Below are positions 1-8,075 of a stretch of 64,000 bases of DNA, one piece after another (within the stretch, counting starts at the first letter, position 1; each line of letters opens with the position of its first letter). Under the pieces are notes generated by a model that searched no databases, was not told where the DNA came from, and saw only the letters and a list, made by a program, of their open reading frames with translations. The position numbers and the translations under genes were made by a program. The DNA is from FEN-1219 sp035548835 (GTDB lineage: Bacteria > Pseudomonadota > Gammaproteobacteria > Steroidobacterales > Rariloculaceae): the NCBI GenBank assembly GCA_035548835.1, contig DASZSB010000155.1:39771-103770 (forward strand). The letters are read 5' to 3'.

Positions 1-15
1 CCGCCGGGTTTCCAG

Positions 16-951
16 ATGATCGACGTCCAGGGCCTCACCAAAGAATATGGTCGGCTCCGTGCCGTAGACGATTTGAGTTTCCGGGTCGAGCCGGGCCAGG
101 TGCTCGGCTTCCTGGGCCCGAACGGCGCGGGCAAATCGACCACGATGCGCATCGTCGCCGGGTTCCTGCCGGCCACCGCCGGACGCGTGCTCGTGTGCGG
201 CCACGACATCGAAACGGACGCCGTTGCGGCCAAGCGCCGGATCGGCTACCTGCCCGAAGGCGCGCCGAGCTACCCCGAGATGACGCCGCGCTCGTTCCTC
301 GAATTCATCGCCGAGGCCCGCGGGATGCCCGTGGAGAGGCGGCGTCAACGCCTCGACGAGGTCTTCGCGCAGCTGCACCTCGAACGCGTGCTCGATCAGA
401 GCATCGACACGCTGTCGAAGGGCTACCGGCGCCGCGTGGGCCTGGCCCAGGCCATCCTGCACGACCCGGAAGTGCTGATTCTCGACGAGCCCACCGACGG
501 CCTCGACCCCAATCAGAAGCATGAGGTCCGCGAGCTGATCGGCCGCATGGCACGCGACAAGATCATCGTCATCTCGACACACGTGCTCGAAGAGGTCGAT
601 GCCGTGTGCAATCGCGCGATCATCATCGCGCACGGCAAGATCCTGGCCGACGACACGCCGCGAGGCCTCGAATCGCGCTCGCGCTTCCACAATGCTGTGT
701 CGGTGAAGCTGGCGAACTCGGAGCAGCTGCCTGCCGTGCGCCGCGCCATCAACGCGCTGACCGAGGTCGCGAGCACCGAGCTCGATGAGAAGAACCAGCG
801 TCTCACGGCGTTCCCGGCCCCCGGCAAGCTGCCGCTCGCCGCGATCAACGCGCTGGCGGAGCAGGAGCGCTGGCCGCTGGCCGAGCTGCACCTCGAATCC
901 GGGCGCCTGGACGAAGTATTCCGGTCGATCACCGGCGGAGCCACGGCATGA
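16..951 (+). CDS. ABC transporter ATP-binding protein, GldA-like
   Basis: This 311-residue protein is the nucleotide-binding subunit of an ABC-2 type exporter. The Walker A motif GPNGAGKST lies at residues 34-42, the signature LSKGY at 133-137, Walker B LILDEP at 154-159, and the H-loop in ISTHVLEE near 190. After the ATPase core there is a C-terminal extension of about 90 residues, as in GldA/CcmA-type subunits. The stop overlaps the start of the permease gene (ATGA at 948-951), so the two are translationally coupled. With the next three genes it makes up the GldA-GldF-GldG-DUF4340 set. In Bacteroidetes this set is tied to gliding; in proteobacteria the substrate is unknown. The family call is firm, the substrate is not. 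Confidence 0.93.
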   Translation: MIDVQGLTKEYGRLRAVDDLSFRVEPGQVLGFLGPNGAGKSTTMRIVAGFLPATAGRVLVCGHDIETDAVAAKRRIGYLPEGAPSYPEMTPRSFLEFIAEARGMPVERRRQRLDEVFAQLHLERVLDQSIDTLSKGYRRRVGLAQAILHDPEVLILDEPTDGLDPNQKHEVRELIGRMARDKIIVISTHVLEEVDAVCNRAIIIAHGKILADDTPRGLESRSRFHNAVSVKLANSEQLPAVRRAINALTEVASTELDEKNQRLTAFPAPGKLPLAAINALAEQERWPLAELHLESGRLDEVFRSITGGATA

Positions 952-1682
952 ACGGCGTCCTCGCAGTCATGAAGCGCGAGCTTCGGAGCTACTTCGCGAC
1001 GCCGATCGCGTATGTCTTCATCGTGATCTTCCTGATGCTCGCGGGCGTCTTCACGTTCTACTTCGGCGGCTTCTACGAGGGCGGCCAGGCCGATCTGACG
1101 GCATTCTTCTACTGGCACCCGTGGCTGTACCTGTTCCTGGTGCCGGCGCTCTCGATGCGGCTCTGGGCCGAGGAGCGCAAGTCGGGCTCGATCGAGCTCC
1201 TGATGACACTGCCGATCGAGGTCTGGCAGATCGTCGTGGGCAAGTTCCTCGCCGCGTGGATCTTCACCGGCATCGCGCTCGCGCTGACGTTCCCGATCTG
1301 GATCACGGTGAACTACCTCGGCAGCCCCGACAACGGCGTGATCCTGGCCGCATACGTGGGCAGCTTTCTGATGGCCGGCGGCTTCCTCGCGGTCGGCGCC
1401 TGCATCTCGGCGACCACGAAGAACCAGGTCATCGCCTTCATCCTGTCGGTCGTGGCCTGCTTCCTGCTGCTGGCCGCGGGCGTCGAGTTCGTGCAGGACG
1501 TGTTCGCGGCGTGGGCACCGCAATGGCTCGTCGACGGGCTCTCGAGCCTGAGCTTCCAGACGCACTTCAGCTACATCAGCAAGGGCGTCATCGACGTGCG
1601 CGACATCGTTTACTTCGGGCTGCTGATCGGCGCCTGCCTGTACGCGAACGCCATCGTGTTGCAAATGAAGAAGGCGGACTGA
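948..1682 (+). CDS. ABC-2 type permease, GldF-like
   Basis: This 244-residue integral membrane protein has about six hydrophobic segments, starting with a helix at roughly residues 20-40 and ending near 220-240. An acidic/basic stretch (LWAEERKSGSIELLMTLPI) after the second helix is typical of ABC-2 permeases, where the cytoplasmic coupling region touches the ATPase. It overlaps the ATPase gene by four bases and is followed after four bases by the GldG-like gene. It is the membrane channel half of the exporter. GldF-like is inferred from size, motif and gene order. Confidence 0.9.
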   Translation: MNGVLAVMKRELRSYFATPIAYVFIVIFLMLAGVFTFYFGGFYEGGQADLTAFFYWHPWLYLFLVPALSMRLWAEERKSGSIELLMTLPIEVWQIVVGKFLAAWIFTGIALALTFPIWITVNYLGSPDNGVILAAYVGSFLMAGGFLAVGACISATTKNQVIAFILSVVACFLLLAAGVEFVQDVFAAWAPQWLVDGLSSLSFQTHFSYISKGVIDVRDIVYFGLLIGACLYANAIVLQMKKAD

Positions 1683-1686
1683 GCCG

Positions 1687-3579
1687 ATGAGCACGCGCAC
1701 CCGACAAAGGATCGGCTATTCGACCCTTGCGATACTGTTCGCCGCGCTGATCGTGGCCGTGGTCGCCAGCAACGTGTGGCTGCGCGGCATGCGCCTCGAC
1801 CTGACGGCCAACGGCCTCTTCACGCTCGGCAGCGGCACGCGTGAGGTGTTGAAGGACATCAAGGAACCGATCGACCTCTATTTCTTCTTCTCGAACGAGT
1901 CGACGAAGACCCTGCCGCAACTGCGCGCGTACGCGAACCGCGTTCGCGAGACGCTCGAGGAGTTCGCCGCCAACACGCCGGACGGCCGGCTCGTGTTGCA
2001 CGTCGTGGACCCGGTCCCGTTCTCCGAGGACGAGGACCGCGCCGAGCAGTTCGGACTGCAGGCGGCCAACATCGGCCCGGCCGGAGAGGCCGTGTACTTC
2101 GGCCTCGCGGGCTCGAACAGCATCGGCAAGACGGACACGATCCCGTTCTTCCAGCCGGATCCGCGCAAGGAGATGTTCCTCGAGTACGATCTCGCGCGGC
2201 TCGTCTACAACCTGTCGACCACGAAGAAGACGGTGGTCGGGCTGCTCACCAGCGCACCGATCGGCGGCGGCTTCGATCCGATCACGCAGCAGCCGAGCCA
2301 GCCGTGGACCGTGGTGGATCAGGCGCGCAAGCTGTTCGACGTCCGGACGCTGCCGGCCAGCGTGCTGAAGATCGACGACGACGTGAACGTGCTGTGGATC
2401 GTGCACCCGACGATGCTCGATGATTCGACGCTGTACGCGATCGACCAGTTCGTCATGCGCGGCGGCCGGGCGCTGATCTTCGTCGACCCGCTCGCCGAGG
2501 TTCTCGCCGGCAACGGCGGACAGGAGAGCCCGGGCGCCCCGCAGGCCACGTCGTCGCTCGACAAGCTGTTCGCGGCCTGGGGCGTGAAGTTCAACACGCA
2601 CGACGTCGTCGCGGACAACCGCTATGCGCTCAGCATCGGCGGTCGCTTCAAACCCGTGCGGCACATCGGGCTGCTCGGGATCCCCATGGACGCGATGAAC
2701 CAGGAAGACGTCATCACGGCGGGCCTGAACTCCGTGAACGTGGGCATCGCGGGCCACCTGGAGCTCGCCGAGGGCGCCACGGCCAAGCTGACCCCGTTGC
2801 TGCATTCGAGCCCCGAGTCCGAGATCCTGCCGGCGGACCGCTTCCAGCTCCTGGCCGATCCCGGCGAGCTGTTGAACAACTTCACGCCAGGCGGCAAGGA
2901 GCAGGTCATCGCCGCGCGTCTGTCCGGTCCCCTGAAGACCGCGTTCCCCGACGGCCCGCCGAAGGCCGAGGGCCGCGATGCGCCGATCGATGCGGCGCTG
3001 AACGCGCAGCAGCTGAAGTCCACGGACAACGCCAGCATCGTGCTCGTCGCCGACGTCGACATGCTGAGCGACCGGCTCTGGGTGCAGGCGCAGAACTTCC
3101 TCGGGCAGCGCATCGTGCAGGCGTTCGCCAACAACGGCGACTTCGTGATCAACGCGCTCGACAACCTGTCCGGCAGCGCGGCGTTGATCGGCCTGCGCAG
3201 CCGCGCGACGTACACGCGGCCGTTCACGAAGGTCGAGGAGCTGCGCAGCAACGCCGATGTACAGTTCCGCGCGACCGAGCAGCGCCTCCAGGCCGAGCTG
3301 CGCGACACCGAGCAGAAGCTCGCCGAGCTTCAGGCTCAGCGCAAGGACTCGAGCTCGCTGATGATGAGCCCCGAGCAACAGGCCGAGGTGCAGAAGTTCC
3401 TGGACGAACAGGTGCGCATCCGCCAGGAGCTGCGCAACGTGCGCCGCAACCTCGATCGTGACATCGACAACCTCGGCACCACGCTCAAGATCCTGAACAT
3501 CGCGCTCGTGCCGCTACTCCTCACCATCGGGGCGCTGACGGCCGTGTTCCTGAAGCGCCGCAGGAAGGCCCACGCATGA
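1687..3579 (+). CDS. GldG-like ABC-associated auxiliary protein
   Basis: This 630-residue protein is anchored at both ends: one hydrophobic helix at about residues 10-30 and another at about 600-620, followed by a basic tail (KRRRK). The large region between them should face the periplasm and corresponds to the GldG / ABC_transp_aux domain. A charged, heptad-like segment at about 520-595 (many Glu, Gln, Arg, Leu) should form a coiled coil before the last helix. The gene sits four bases after the permease and overlaps the next gene by four bases. These proteins are found only beside this exporter type; their mechanical role is not known. Confidence 0.85.
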   Translation: MSTRTRQRIGYSTLAILFAALIVAVVASNVWLRGMRLDLTANGLFTLGSGTREVLKDIKEPIDLYFFFSNESTKTLPQLRAYANRVRETLEEFAANTPDGRLVLHVVDPVPFSEDEDRAEQFGLQAANIGPAGEAVYFGLAGSNSIGKTDTIPFFQPDPRKEMFLEYDLARLVYNLSTTKKTVVGLLTSAPIGGGFDPITQQPSQPWTVVDQARKLFDVRTLPASVLKIDDDVNVLWIVHPTMLDDSTLYAIDQFVMRGGRALIFVDPLAEVLAGNGGQESPGAPQATSSLDKLFAAWGVKFNTHDVVADNRYALSIGGRFKPVRHIGLLGIPMDAMNQEDVITAGLNSVNVGIAGHLELAEGATAKLTPLLHSSPESEILPADRFQLLADPGELLNNFTPGGKEQVIAARLSGPLKTAFPDGPPKAEGRDAPIDAALNAQQLKSTDNASIVLVADVDMLSDRLWVQAQNFLGQRIVQAFANNGDFVINALDNLSGSAALIGLRSRATYTRPFTKVEELRSNADVQFRATEQRLQAELRDTEQKLAELQAQRKDSSSLMMSPEQQAEVQKFLDEQVRIRQELRNVRRNLDRDIDNLGTTLKILNIALVPLLLTIGALTAVFLKRRRKAHA

Positions 3580-4685
3580 GTCAACGCAACGTCCTGATCC
3601 TGCTTGGGGCGTTCGTCGTCCTCGTCGCGCTCGTGCTGATCGGCCAGCACAGCCGCTCGCCGGACGGCGGAAGCGGCGCGCTGTTCGTGCCTTCGCTCGC
3701 CGCGGCGCTGAACGACATCGAGCGCGTCACGATCACGAAGGCCGGCAACGAGACCGTGGTGACGCTCGAGCGCAAGCCGGATGGCTGGGTCGCCACGAAC
3801 AAGAACGGCTACCCGGCGGACGTGAACAAGCTGCGCCAGGGATTGAGTGCGCTGGCCGAGGCCAGAATCCTCGAGCAGAAGACGGCGAACCCCGAGCTGT
3901 ACGACCACCTCGGCGTCGAGGACGTCAGTGGCGCCAAGGCAGCCGGCGTGGCAGTCACGCTGTCGGCCAATGGGAAGAACCTGCCGACGCTGATCCTCGG
4001 CAACGCCGAAGGATCGAAATTCCGGTACGCGCGTCGCGCGGGCGAAGCGCCGAGCTACCTGATCGACAGGAACCCCGAGTTCCCGCGCGGCGTAGGCCAG
4101 TGGCTCGATGCGCGCATCATCGACGTGCGCAGCGACCGCATCGCCGAGGTCACGATCACCCATACGGACGGACAGGTGGTTCACCTCTCGAAAGCCAGCA
4201 AGGACGCGCAGAACTTCGACGTCGCGGACGTGCCGAAGGGGCGCGAACTGCTGTATCCCGGCGTCGCGAACGTAATCGGCAACGCGCTGCGCGAGCTGAA
4301 TCTCGAAGACGTGGAGCCCGCGACCGCGTCGCCGCCTGCCAAGCCGACGGTCGTCGAGTTCCGCACGTTCGACGGGCTCGTCGTTCGCGTCGAGGGCGAG
4401 AAGCGGGGCGACGCCGCCTGGATCGGCCTCGTGGCCAGTGCCAACGCGCCCGCGCCCGCGCCCGCACCCGCACCCGCACCCGCGGCCGCGGCTGCACCGG
4501 CTGCTGATGGCGCCGCCGCACCGGGCGCCGCCGCGAAACCGGCGGACCCGGCCGCGGAGGCCGCGAGCATCAACGCGAAGGTCGGAGCCTGGCGCTACAA
4601 GATCGCAACCTTCCAGTACGACCAGCTGACCCGCCGGCTCACGGACCTGCTGAAGCCGCCGGCCGACGTTCCCAAGGCCCGCTGA
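3576..4685 (+). CDS. DUF4340 domain protein of the Gld-like ABC operon
   Basis: This 369-residue protein has an N-terminal membrane anchor at about residues 4-22 (ILLGAFVVLVALVLIG) and an extracytoplasmic body matching the DUF4340 family, which regularly follows gldG-like genes. It starts inside the stop of the previous gene (ATGA). An alanine-proline linker of six perfect Ala-Pro units begins at residue 291 and runs on into an Ala-rich stretch up to about 325, before a final alpha/beta segment. The linker suggests the C-terminal part is tethered at a distance, perhaps across peptidoglycan. No enzymatic motif is visible. Function unknown. Confidence 0.8.
   Translation: MSQRNVLILLGAFVVLVALVLIGQHSRSPDGGSGALFVPSLAAALNDIERVTITKAGNETVVTLERKPDGWVATNKNGYPADVNKLRQGLSALAEARILEQKTANPELYDHLGVEDVSGAKAAGVAVTLSANGKNLPTLILGNAEGSKFRYARRAGEAPSYLIDRNPEFPRGVGQWLDARIIDVRSDRIAEVTITHTDGQVVHLSKASKDAQNFDVADVPKGRELLYPGVANVIGNALRELNLEDVEPATASPPAKPTVVEFRTFDGLVVRVEGEKRGDAAWIGLVASANAPAPAPAPAPAPAAAAAPAADGAAAPGAAAKPADPAAEAASINAKVGAWRYKIATFQYDQLTRRLTDLLKPPADVPKAR
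4446..4481 (+). repeat. In-frame hexanucleotide repeat coding six Ala-Pro units
   Basis: Three copies of GCGCCC are followed by three of GCACCC, encoding six Ala-Pro dipeptides inside the DUF4340 protein. The unit is a multiple of three, so copy-number change would lengthen the linker without shifting frame. Confidence 0.85.
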
Positions 4686-4686
4686 C

Positions 4687-4729
4687 TCCCCCGAAGGGGG
4701 ACGCCCCAAGGCCGCGCTCTGCTGCGGCC
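4687..4729 (+). terminator. Two consecutive hairpins after the Gld-like operon
   Basis: TCCCCC-GAA-GGGGGA (4687-4701) is followed by GGCCGC-N8-GCGGCC (4710-4729), immediately after the DUF4340 stop. There is no T-tract, so this is only a plausible transcription end. The next bases, CCTTCGACAGGCTCGGCGAA, resemble a short repeat common in proteobacterial intergenic DNA. Confidence 0.35.
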
Positions 4730-4790
4730 CTTCGACAGGCTCGGCGAAGCCTATACTCCCGCGGTCGCCACCCCCTTGGGGGACTGTGCA

Positions 4791-5150
4791 ATGACACACC
4801 GCGTGCTGTTGCTGACCGCCGCCGCGACGCTCGTGCTCTGCACCCGCCTTGCGAGCGCCCAGCCGGGACCGCCGTCGTTCGACCAGATCGACAAGGACAA
4901 GAACGGCTCACTGTCGAAGGAAGAAGTCGCCGCGTTCTTCACCGAGCGACGCGCAGCCGCCGGCGGGCCACCGCGCGGCGCGGGTGCCGGCGGTCCTCCC
5001 GGCGGCGGACCGCCGGATCCGGCCCAGATCTTCACGCGCTGGGACACGAACGGCGACGGCAAGGTCACGAAGGCCGAGTTCGATGCCCGCCCGCGCCCGG
5101 GCGGCGGACCTGGCGCGCAGCAGCGCCCACCGCCCTCACCCGCCAGGTAA
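4791..5150 (+). CDS. Secreted EF-hand calcium-binding protein
   Basis: This 119-residue protein begins with a signal peptide (cleavage probably after LASA, near residue 23). It carries two EF-hand loops: DKDKNGSLSKEE near residues 36-47 and DTNGDGKVTKAE near 85-96, both with the DxDxDG-type acidic pattern. The hands are separated by a Gly/Pro/Arg-rich, low-complexity linker, and the C-terminus is also Gly/Pro-rich. I chose the ATG at 4791 because it places the signal peptide at the N-terminus; an ATG at 4776 would add five residues. It is probably a periplasmic Ca2+ binder. It stands alone between hairpins and ilvA, and the specific role is unknown. Confidence 0.8.
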   Translation: MTHRVLLLTAAATLVLCTRLASAQPGPPSFDQIDKDKNGSLSKEEVAAFFTERRAAAGGPPRGAGAGGPPGGGPPDPAQIFTRWDTNGDGKVTKAEFDARPRPGGGPGAQQRPPPSPAR

Positions 5151-5285
5151 CGCGCGCCGGAAGCCCGGCGGCGGGTCCCGCACGCGGCCGCGCGGGCCCG
5201 CGGGCGCCCTGCACGCGCGCGAAACTTACCTGTGCCAAAGGCGCCGAGTACACTGGCGAGCCGGTTTTGATGGCACGAGCCGCCC

Positions 5286-6836
5286 ATGAGCACTGTCCGC
5301 AAGTCCTACCCCGTGGCCGCGAGCTACGCGCCGCTGATCGCGCGCGCGCAGGTCTACGACGTCGCGATCGAGTCGCCGCTCGACCGCGCGCCGCGGCTGT
5401 CGAAACGGCTCGGGCACGAGGTGCTGCTGAAGCGCGAGGATCTGCAGGCCGTCTTCTCGTTCAAACTGCGCGGCGCGTACAACCGCATGGCGCACCTGCC
5501 CGCGGCGGCGCTCGCCAAGGGGGTGATCTGCAGCTCGGCCGGCAATCACGCGCAGGGAGTCGCCCTCGCGGCCAGGCGTCGCGGCGTTCGCGCGGTGATC
5601 GTGATGCCCACGAGCACGCCGTCGATCAAGGTCGACGCCGTGGCCGCGCTCGGCGGCGAGATCGTGCTCGAAGGTGCCACGTTCGACGACGCGTATGCGT
5701 ACGCGATGCAGCTTCGCGCCGAGCAGGATCTGACGTTCGTGCACCCGTTCAACGACCCCGACGTGATCGCGGGCCAGGCCACGGTCGGCATCGAGCTCGA
5801 ACGGCAGTGGCCACAGCTGCCGGCCGCCGTGTTCGTGCCGATCGGCGGCGGCGGCCTCGTCAGCGGTGTCGGCGCCTACTTGAAGAACCGCCATCCCGGC
5901 ATCCGGATCGTGGGCGTGGAGCCGCTCGAGTCGGCCAGCATGTACGAGTCGCTGAAGCGCGGCGCGCCGTTCACGCTCGACCGCGTCGGCACGTTCGCCG
6001 AGGGCGTGGCCGTACGCCGCGTCGGCGACGAGACGTTCCGCGTCGCGAGCGAGGTCGTCGACGAGATCATCCTCGTCAGCACCGACGAGATCTGCGCGGC
6101 CATCAAGGACATCTTCGAGGACAGCCGCGTGATCGTGGAACCCGCGGGCGCACTCGGAGTGGCTGGTCTCAAGCGCTACGTCGAGCGCGGCGCGACGCCG
6201 GACGGCCCGCTGATCGCGATCAACAGCGGCGCCAACATGAATTTCGACCGGCTACGCCACGTCGCCGAGCGAGCCGAGATCGGCGAGCATCGCGAGGCCG
6301 TGCTCGCGGTCGAGATACCGGAGCAGCCGGGCGCCTTCTTGCGCTTTTGCGAAGCACTCGGCACGCGCAACATCACGGAGTTCAACTATCGCTACGCACC
6401 CGGCACGACCGCGCGCATCTTCGTGGGCGTGTCGCTGCAACGCGGTCTGAACGAAGCGGCGGAAATCGTCGCGCTGCTGAAGGAGCGCGGCTACCCCGTG
6501 CTCGATCTGAGCGACAACGAGCTCGCGAAGCTGCACGTGCGCCACCTCGTGGGCGGCCAGGTGCCGGGACTGAAGCACGAGCTGCTGTACCGCTTCGAGT
6601 TCCCGGAGCGGCCCGGTGCGCTGCGCGCTTTCCTGCAGGCCGTCGGCGATCGCTGGAACATCAGCCTGTTCCACTACCGCAATCACGGCTCGGACTACGG
6701 CCGCGTTCTGGCCGGCGTGCAGGTGCCGCCCGCGGATCGCGCGAAGTTCACGCAGCACCTGGCGCGGCTCGGCTACACCTATGCCGACGAGACGGAGAAC
6801 CCCGCGTATCGCCTGTTCCTGCGCTCCGCGGACTGA
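5286..6836 (+). CDS. ilvA: Threonine ammonia-lyase, biosynthetic (IlvA)
   Basis: This 516-residue PLP enzyme converts threonine to 2-oxobutanoate and ammonia, the first step of isoleucine synthesis. The PLP lysine is in SFKLRGAYNRM (Lys60), the substrate loop is SAGNHAQG near residue 82, and the phosphate-binding glycine loop is GGGGLVSG near 182. Two regulatory ACT-like domains follow, at about 335-410 and 430-505, each beginning with a PEQPGA / PERPGA-type motif. This is the layout of isoleucine-inhibited biosynthetic IlvA rather than the shorter catabolic TdcB. It has no operon partner. Confidence 0.96.
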   Translation: MSTVRKSYPVAASYAPLIARAQVYDVAIESPLDRAPRLSKRLGHEVLLKREDLQAVFSFKLRGAYNRMAHLPAAALAKGVICSSAGNHAQGVALAARRRGVRAVIVMPTSTPSIKVDAVAALGGEIVLEGATFDDAYAYAMQLRAEQDLTFVHPFNDPDVIAGQATVGIELERQWPQLPAAVFVPIGGGGLVSGVGAYLKNRHPGIRIVGVEPLESASMYESLKRGAPFTLDRVGTFAEGVAVRRVGDETFRVASEVVDEIILVSTDEICAAIKDIFEDSRVIVEPAGALGVAGLKRYVERGATPDGPLIAINSGANMNFDRLRHVAERAEIGEHREAVLAVEIPEQPGAFLRFCEALGTRNITEFNYRYAPGTTARIFVGVSLQRGLNEAAEIVALLKERGYPVLDLSDNELAKLHVRHLVGGQVPGLKHELLYRFEFPERPGALRAFLQAVGDRWNISLFHYRNHGSDYGRVLAGVQVPPADRAKFTQHLARLGYTYADETENPAYRLFLRSAD

Positions 6837-6855
6837 CAGCCGGGCGCACTGGCGC

Positions 6856-7377
6856 TCAGCGCGGCGGGCCGGTGGCCTGCCGGTCGAACACGAACAGGAA
6901 ACTCAGAGGTGCGCCCCTCACGTCCGTCGCCTCGACCGTGAACGACAGCGTCGTGCCGTCGGCCGACACCCACTTGCGGCCGTGCGCCGTCACCTTGCCG
7001 CTCTGCTTGTCGACCCAGTCCACGGTGTGGGAGTCGACCGGAGTCTCCGCATAGGTGCCGGTCGGTTTCGTGCCGTCGATCTGCAGGGCCGCGAGCGCAC
7101 CGGAGTCGAACTCGGGGTAGTCCTTGCCGTCGGCCTTGGCGGCGAACTGCAGGAAGTAGGGATTCCCGGCGGCGTCGACGACGACCGCAAGACCGACCAG
7201 CGTGCCGTCCGGCGCGAGGCTGTAACGGCGCACGTGCACCTGTGGCGGCGGCCCCGGCGGCAGACGGGAGGCCGCGACGTTCAGCTTCCATGTGCCGAGC
7301 ACGTAAGGTGCCTGGGCGAACGCGGCCGGCAAGGCGGCGAACAGCGAAACGCAGCCGACGGCAGCGGCACGCCACAC
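6856..7377 (-). CDS. Secreted protein of unknown function
   Basis: A GTG start at 7377 gives 173 residues opening with a clean signal peptide (WRAAAVGCVSLFAALPAAFA, cleavage before QAPY). The body reads LGTWKLNVAASRL, then a beta-rich region with repeated Gly/Asp turns, ending with a VFDRQATGPP-type tail. An upstream ATG at 7452 would bury the signal peptide behind 25 Arg/Ser-rich residues and overlap the preceding gene, so GTG is preferred. It starts 13 bases after the stop of the gene at 7391 and probably shares its transcript. The WKLNVAAS opening recalls small secreted proteins common in Acidobacteria and Steroidobacter-like bacteria. No function can be assigned. Confidence 0.65.
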   Translation of the reverse strand: MWRAAAVGCVSLFAALPAAFAQAPYVLGTWKLNVAASRLPPGPPPQVHVRRYSLAPDGTLVGLAVVVDAAGNPYFLQFAAKADGKDYPEFDSGALAALQIDGTKPTGTYAETPVDSHTVDWVDKQSGKVTAHGRKWVSADGTTLSFTVEATDVRGAPLSFLFVFDRQATGPPR

Positions 7378-7390
7378 GCCGCGGCTGCGA

Positions 7391-7993
7391 TCAGGCCGCA
7401 AAGGGCTTGAGCGGCGCGAGCTGCGCGTCGAGCTGCTGCAACGCATCCCCACCCAACAACGCCTTGGCCGCCGCCTTGGCGCGGGACTTCTTGCGCCACC
7501 AACCGTACACCGGCAGGCCGATCAGAGCCAGGAACCCGAGGCCACTCGAGATGAAGAACAGCACGACGATGATGGCGGCCGCCACACCGATCACGCCCCA
7601 GCTGTACGGCTCCTCCATCCACGCGGCGACGCTGGCCTGCGAGGCGTCGTGGCGCTCGCCCGTGTTGTGATTCCGCACGGCCAGGAACGGCCCCTCGTTC
7701 TTGCCTTCGGCGATGGTCCACATGACGGACATCGTCTGGCCTTCGCGGCACGGGAAATCGAAGTTGACGGTCTTGAACGCGCGCTCCTTGCCGGTGCTGT
7801 CGGCCAGGAAAAACTCGTGGTGATCCACGGTGCGCGACGAGACGGACGTGGACGCCTGGTTGTTGCCGTGGTACTGCGTGGTGCTGCTGATCTGCGTTTC
7901 CTTCTGCTTCTGGCTGGACAGCACTTTGCCCGTGAAGTAGTAGAGCTGGCACCGGCGGCCGTCGGGAACCGTGGTCTTGGGGCCTTCGGACAT
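7391..7993 (-). CDS. Membrane protein of unknown function
   Basis: This 200-residue protein starts at the ATG at 7993, which has an excellent ribosome site (GAGGAG seven bases upstream). Residues 1-125 are soluble and beta-rich (QLYYFTGKVLSSQKQK, then HHEFFLADSTGKERAF). Two hydrophobic helices at about 133-165 (GVIGVAAAIIVVLFFI and GLGFLALIGLPVYGWW) are followed by a basic tail. The gene is divergent from pyrB. I do not recognise a family; the arrangement suggests a cytosolic sensor or adaptor fixed to the inner membrane. Confidence 0.7.
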   Translation of the reverse strand: MSEGPKTTVPDGRRCQLYYFTGKVLSSQKQKETQISSTTQYHGNNQASTSVSSRTVDHHEFFLADSTGKERAFKTVNFDFPCREGQTMSVMWTIAEGKNEGPFLAVRNHNTGERHDASQASVAAWMEEPYSWGVIGVAAAIIVVLFFISSGLGFLALIGLPVYGWWRKKSRAKAAAKALLGGDALQQLDAQLAPLKPFAA

Positions 7994-8061
7994 GGGAGCC
8001 TCCTCGATTCTTATTGTTGTACGCGGCCTTCTGGCGCGTTCCGGTAGCTTTTCACCAAGCT

Positions 8062-8070
8062 GGAGGAGGG
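8062..8070 (+). promoter_or_regulatory. Strong ribosome binding site deciding the pyrB start
   Basis: GGAGGAGGG ends five bases before the ATG at 8076. It supports the long N-terminus of the carbamoyltransferase, although the usual family start lies about 50 residues further in. Confidence 0.6.
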
Positions 8071-8075
8071 TCAAT

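Noticed and set aside
1588..3378. Minus-strand frame of 596 codons opposite the GldG-like gene
   Set aside because: Antisense shadow, Arg/Glu/Leu-rich, no signal or motif.
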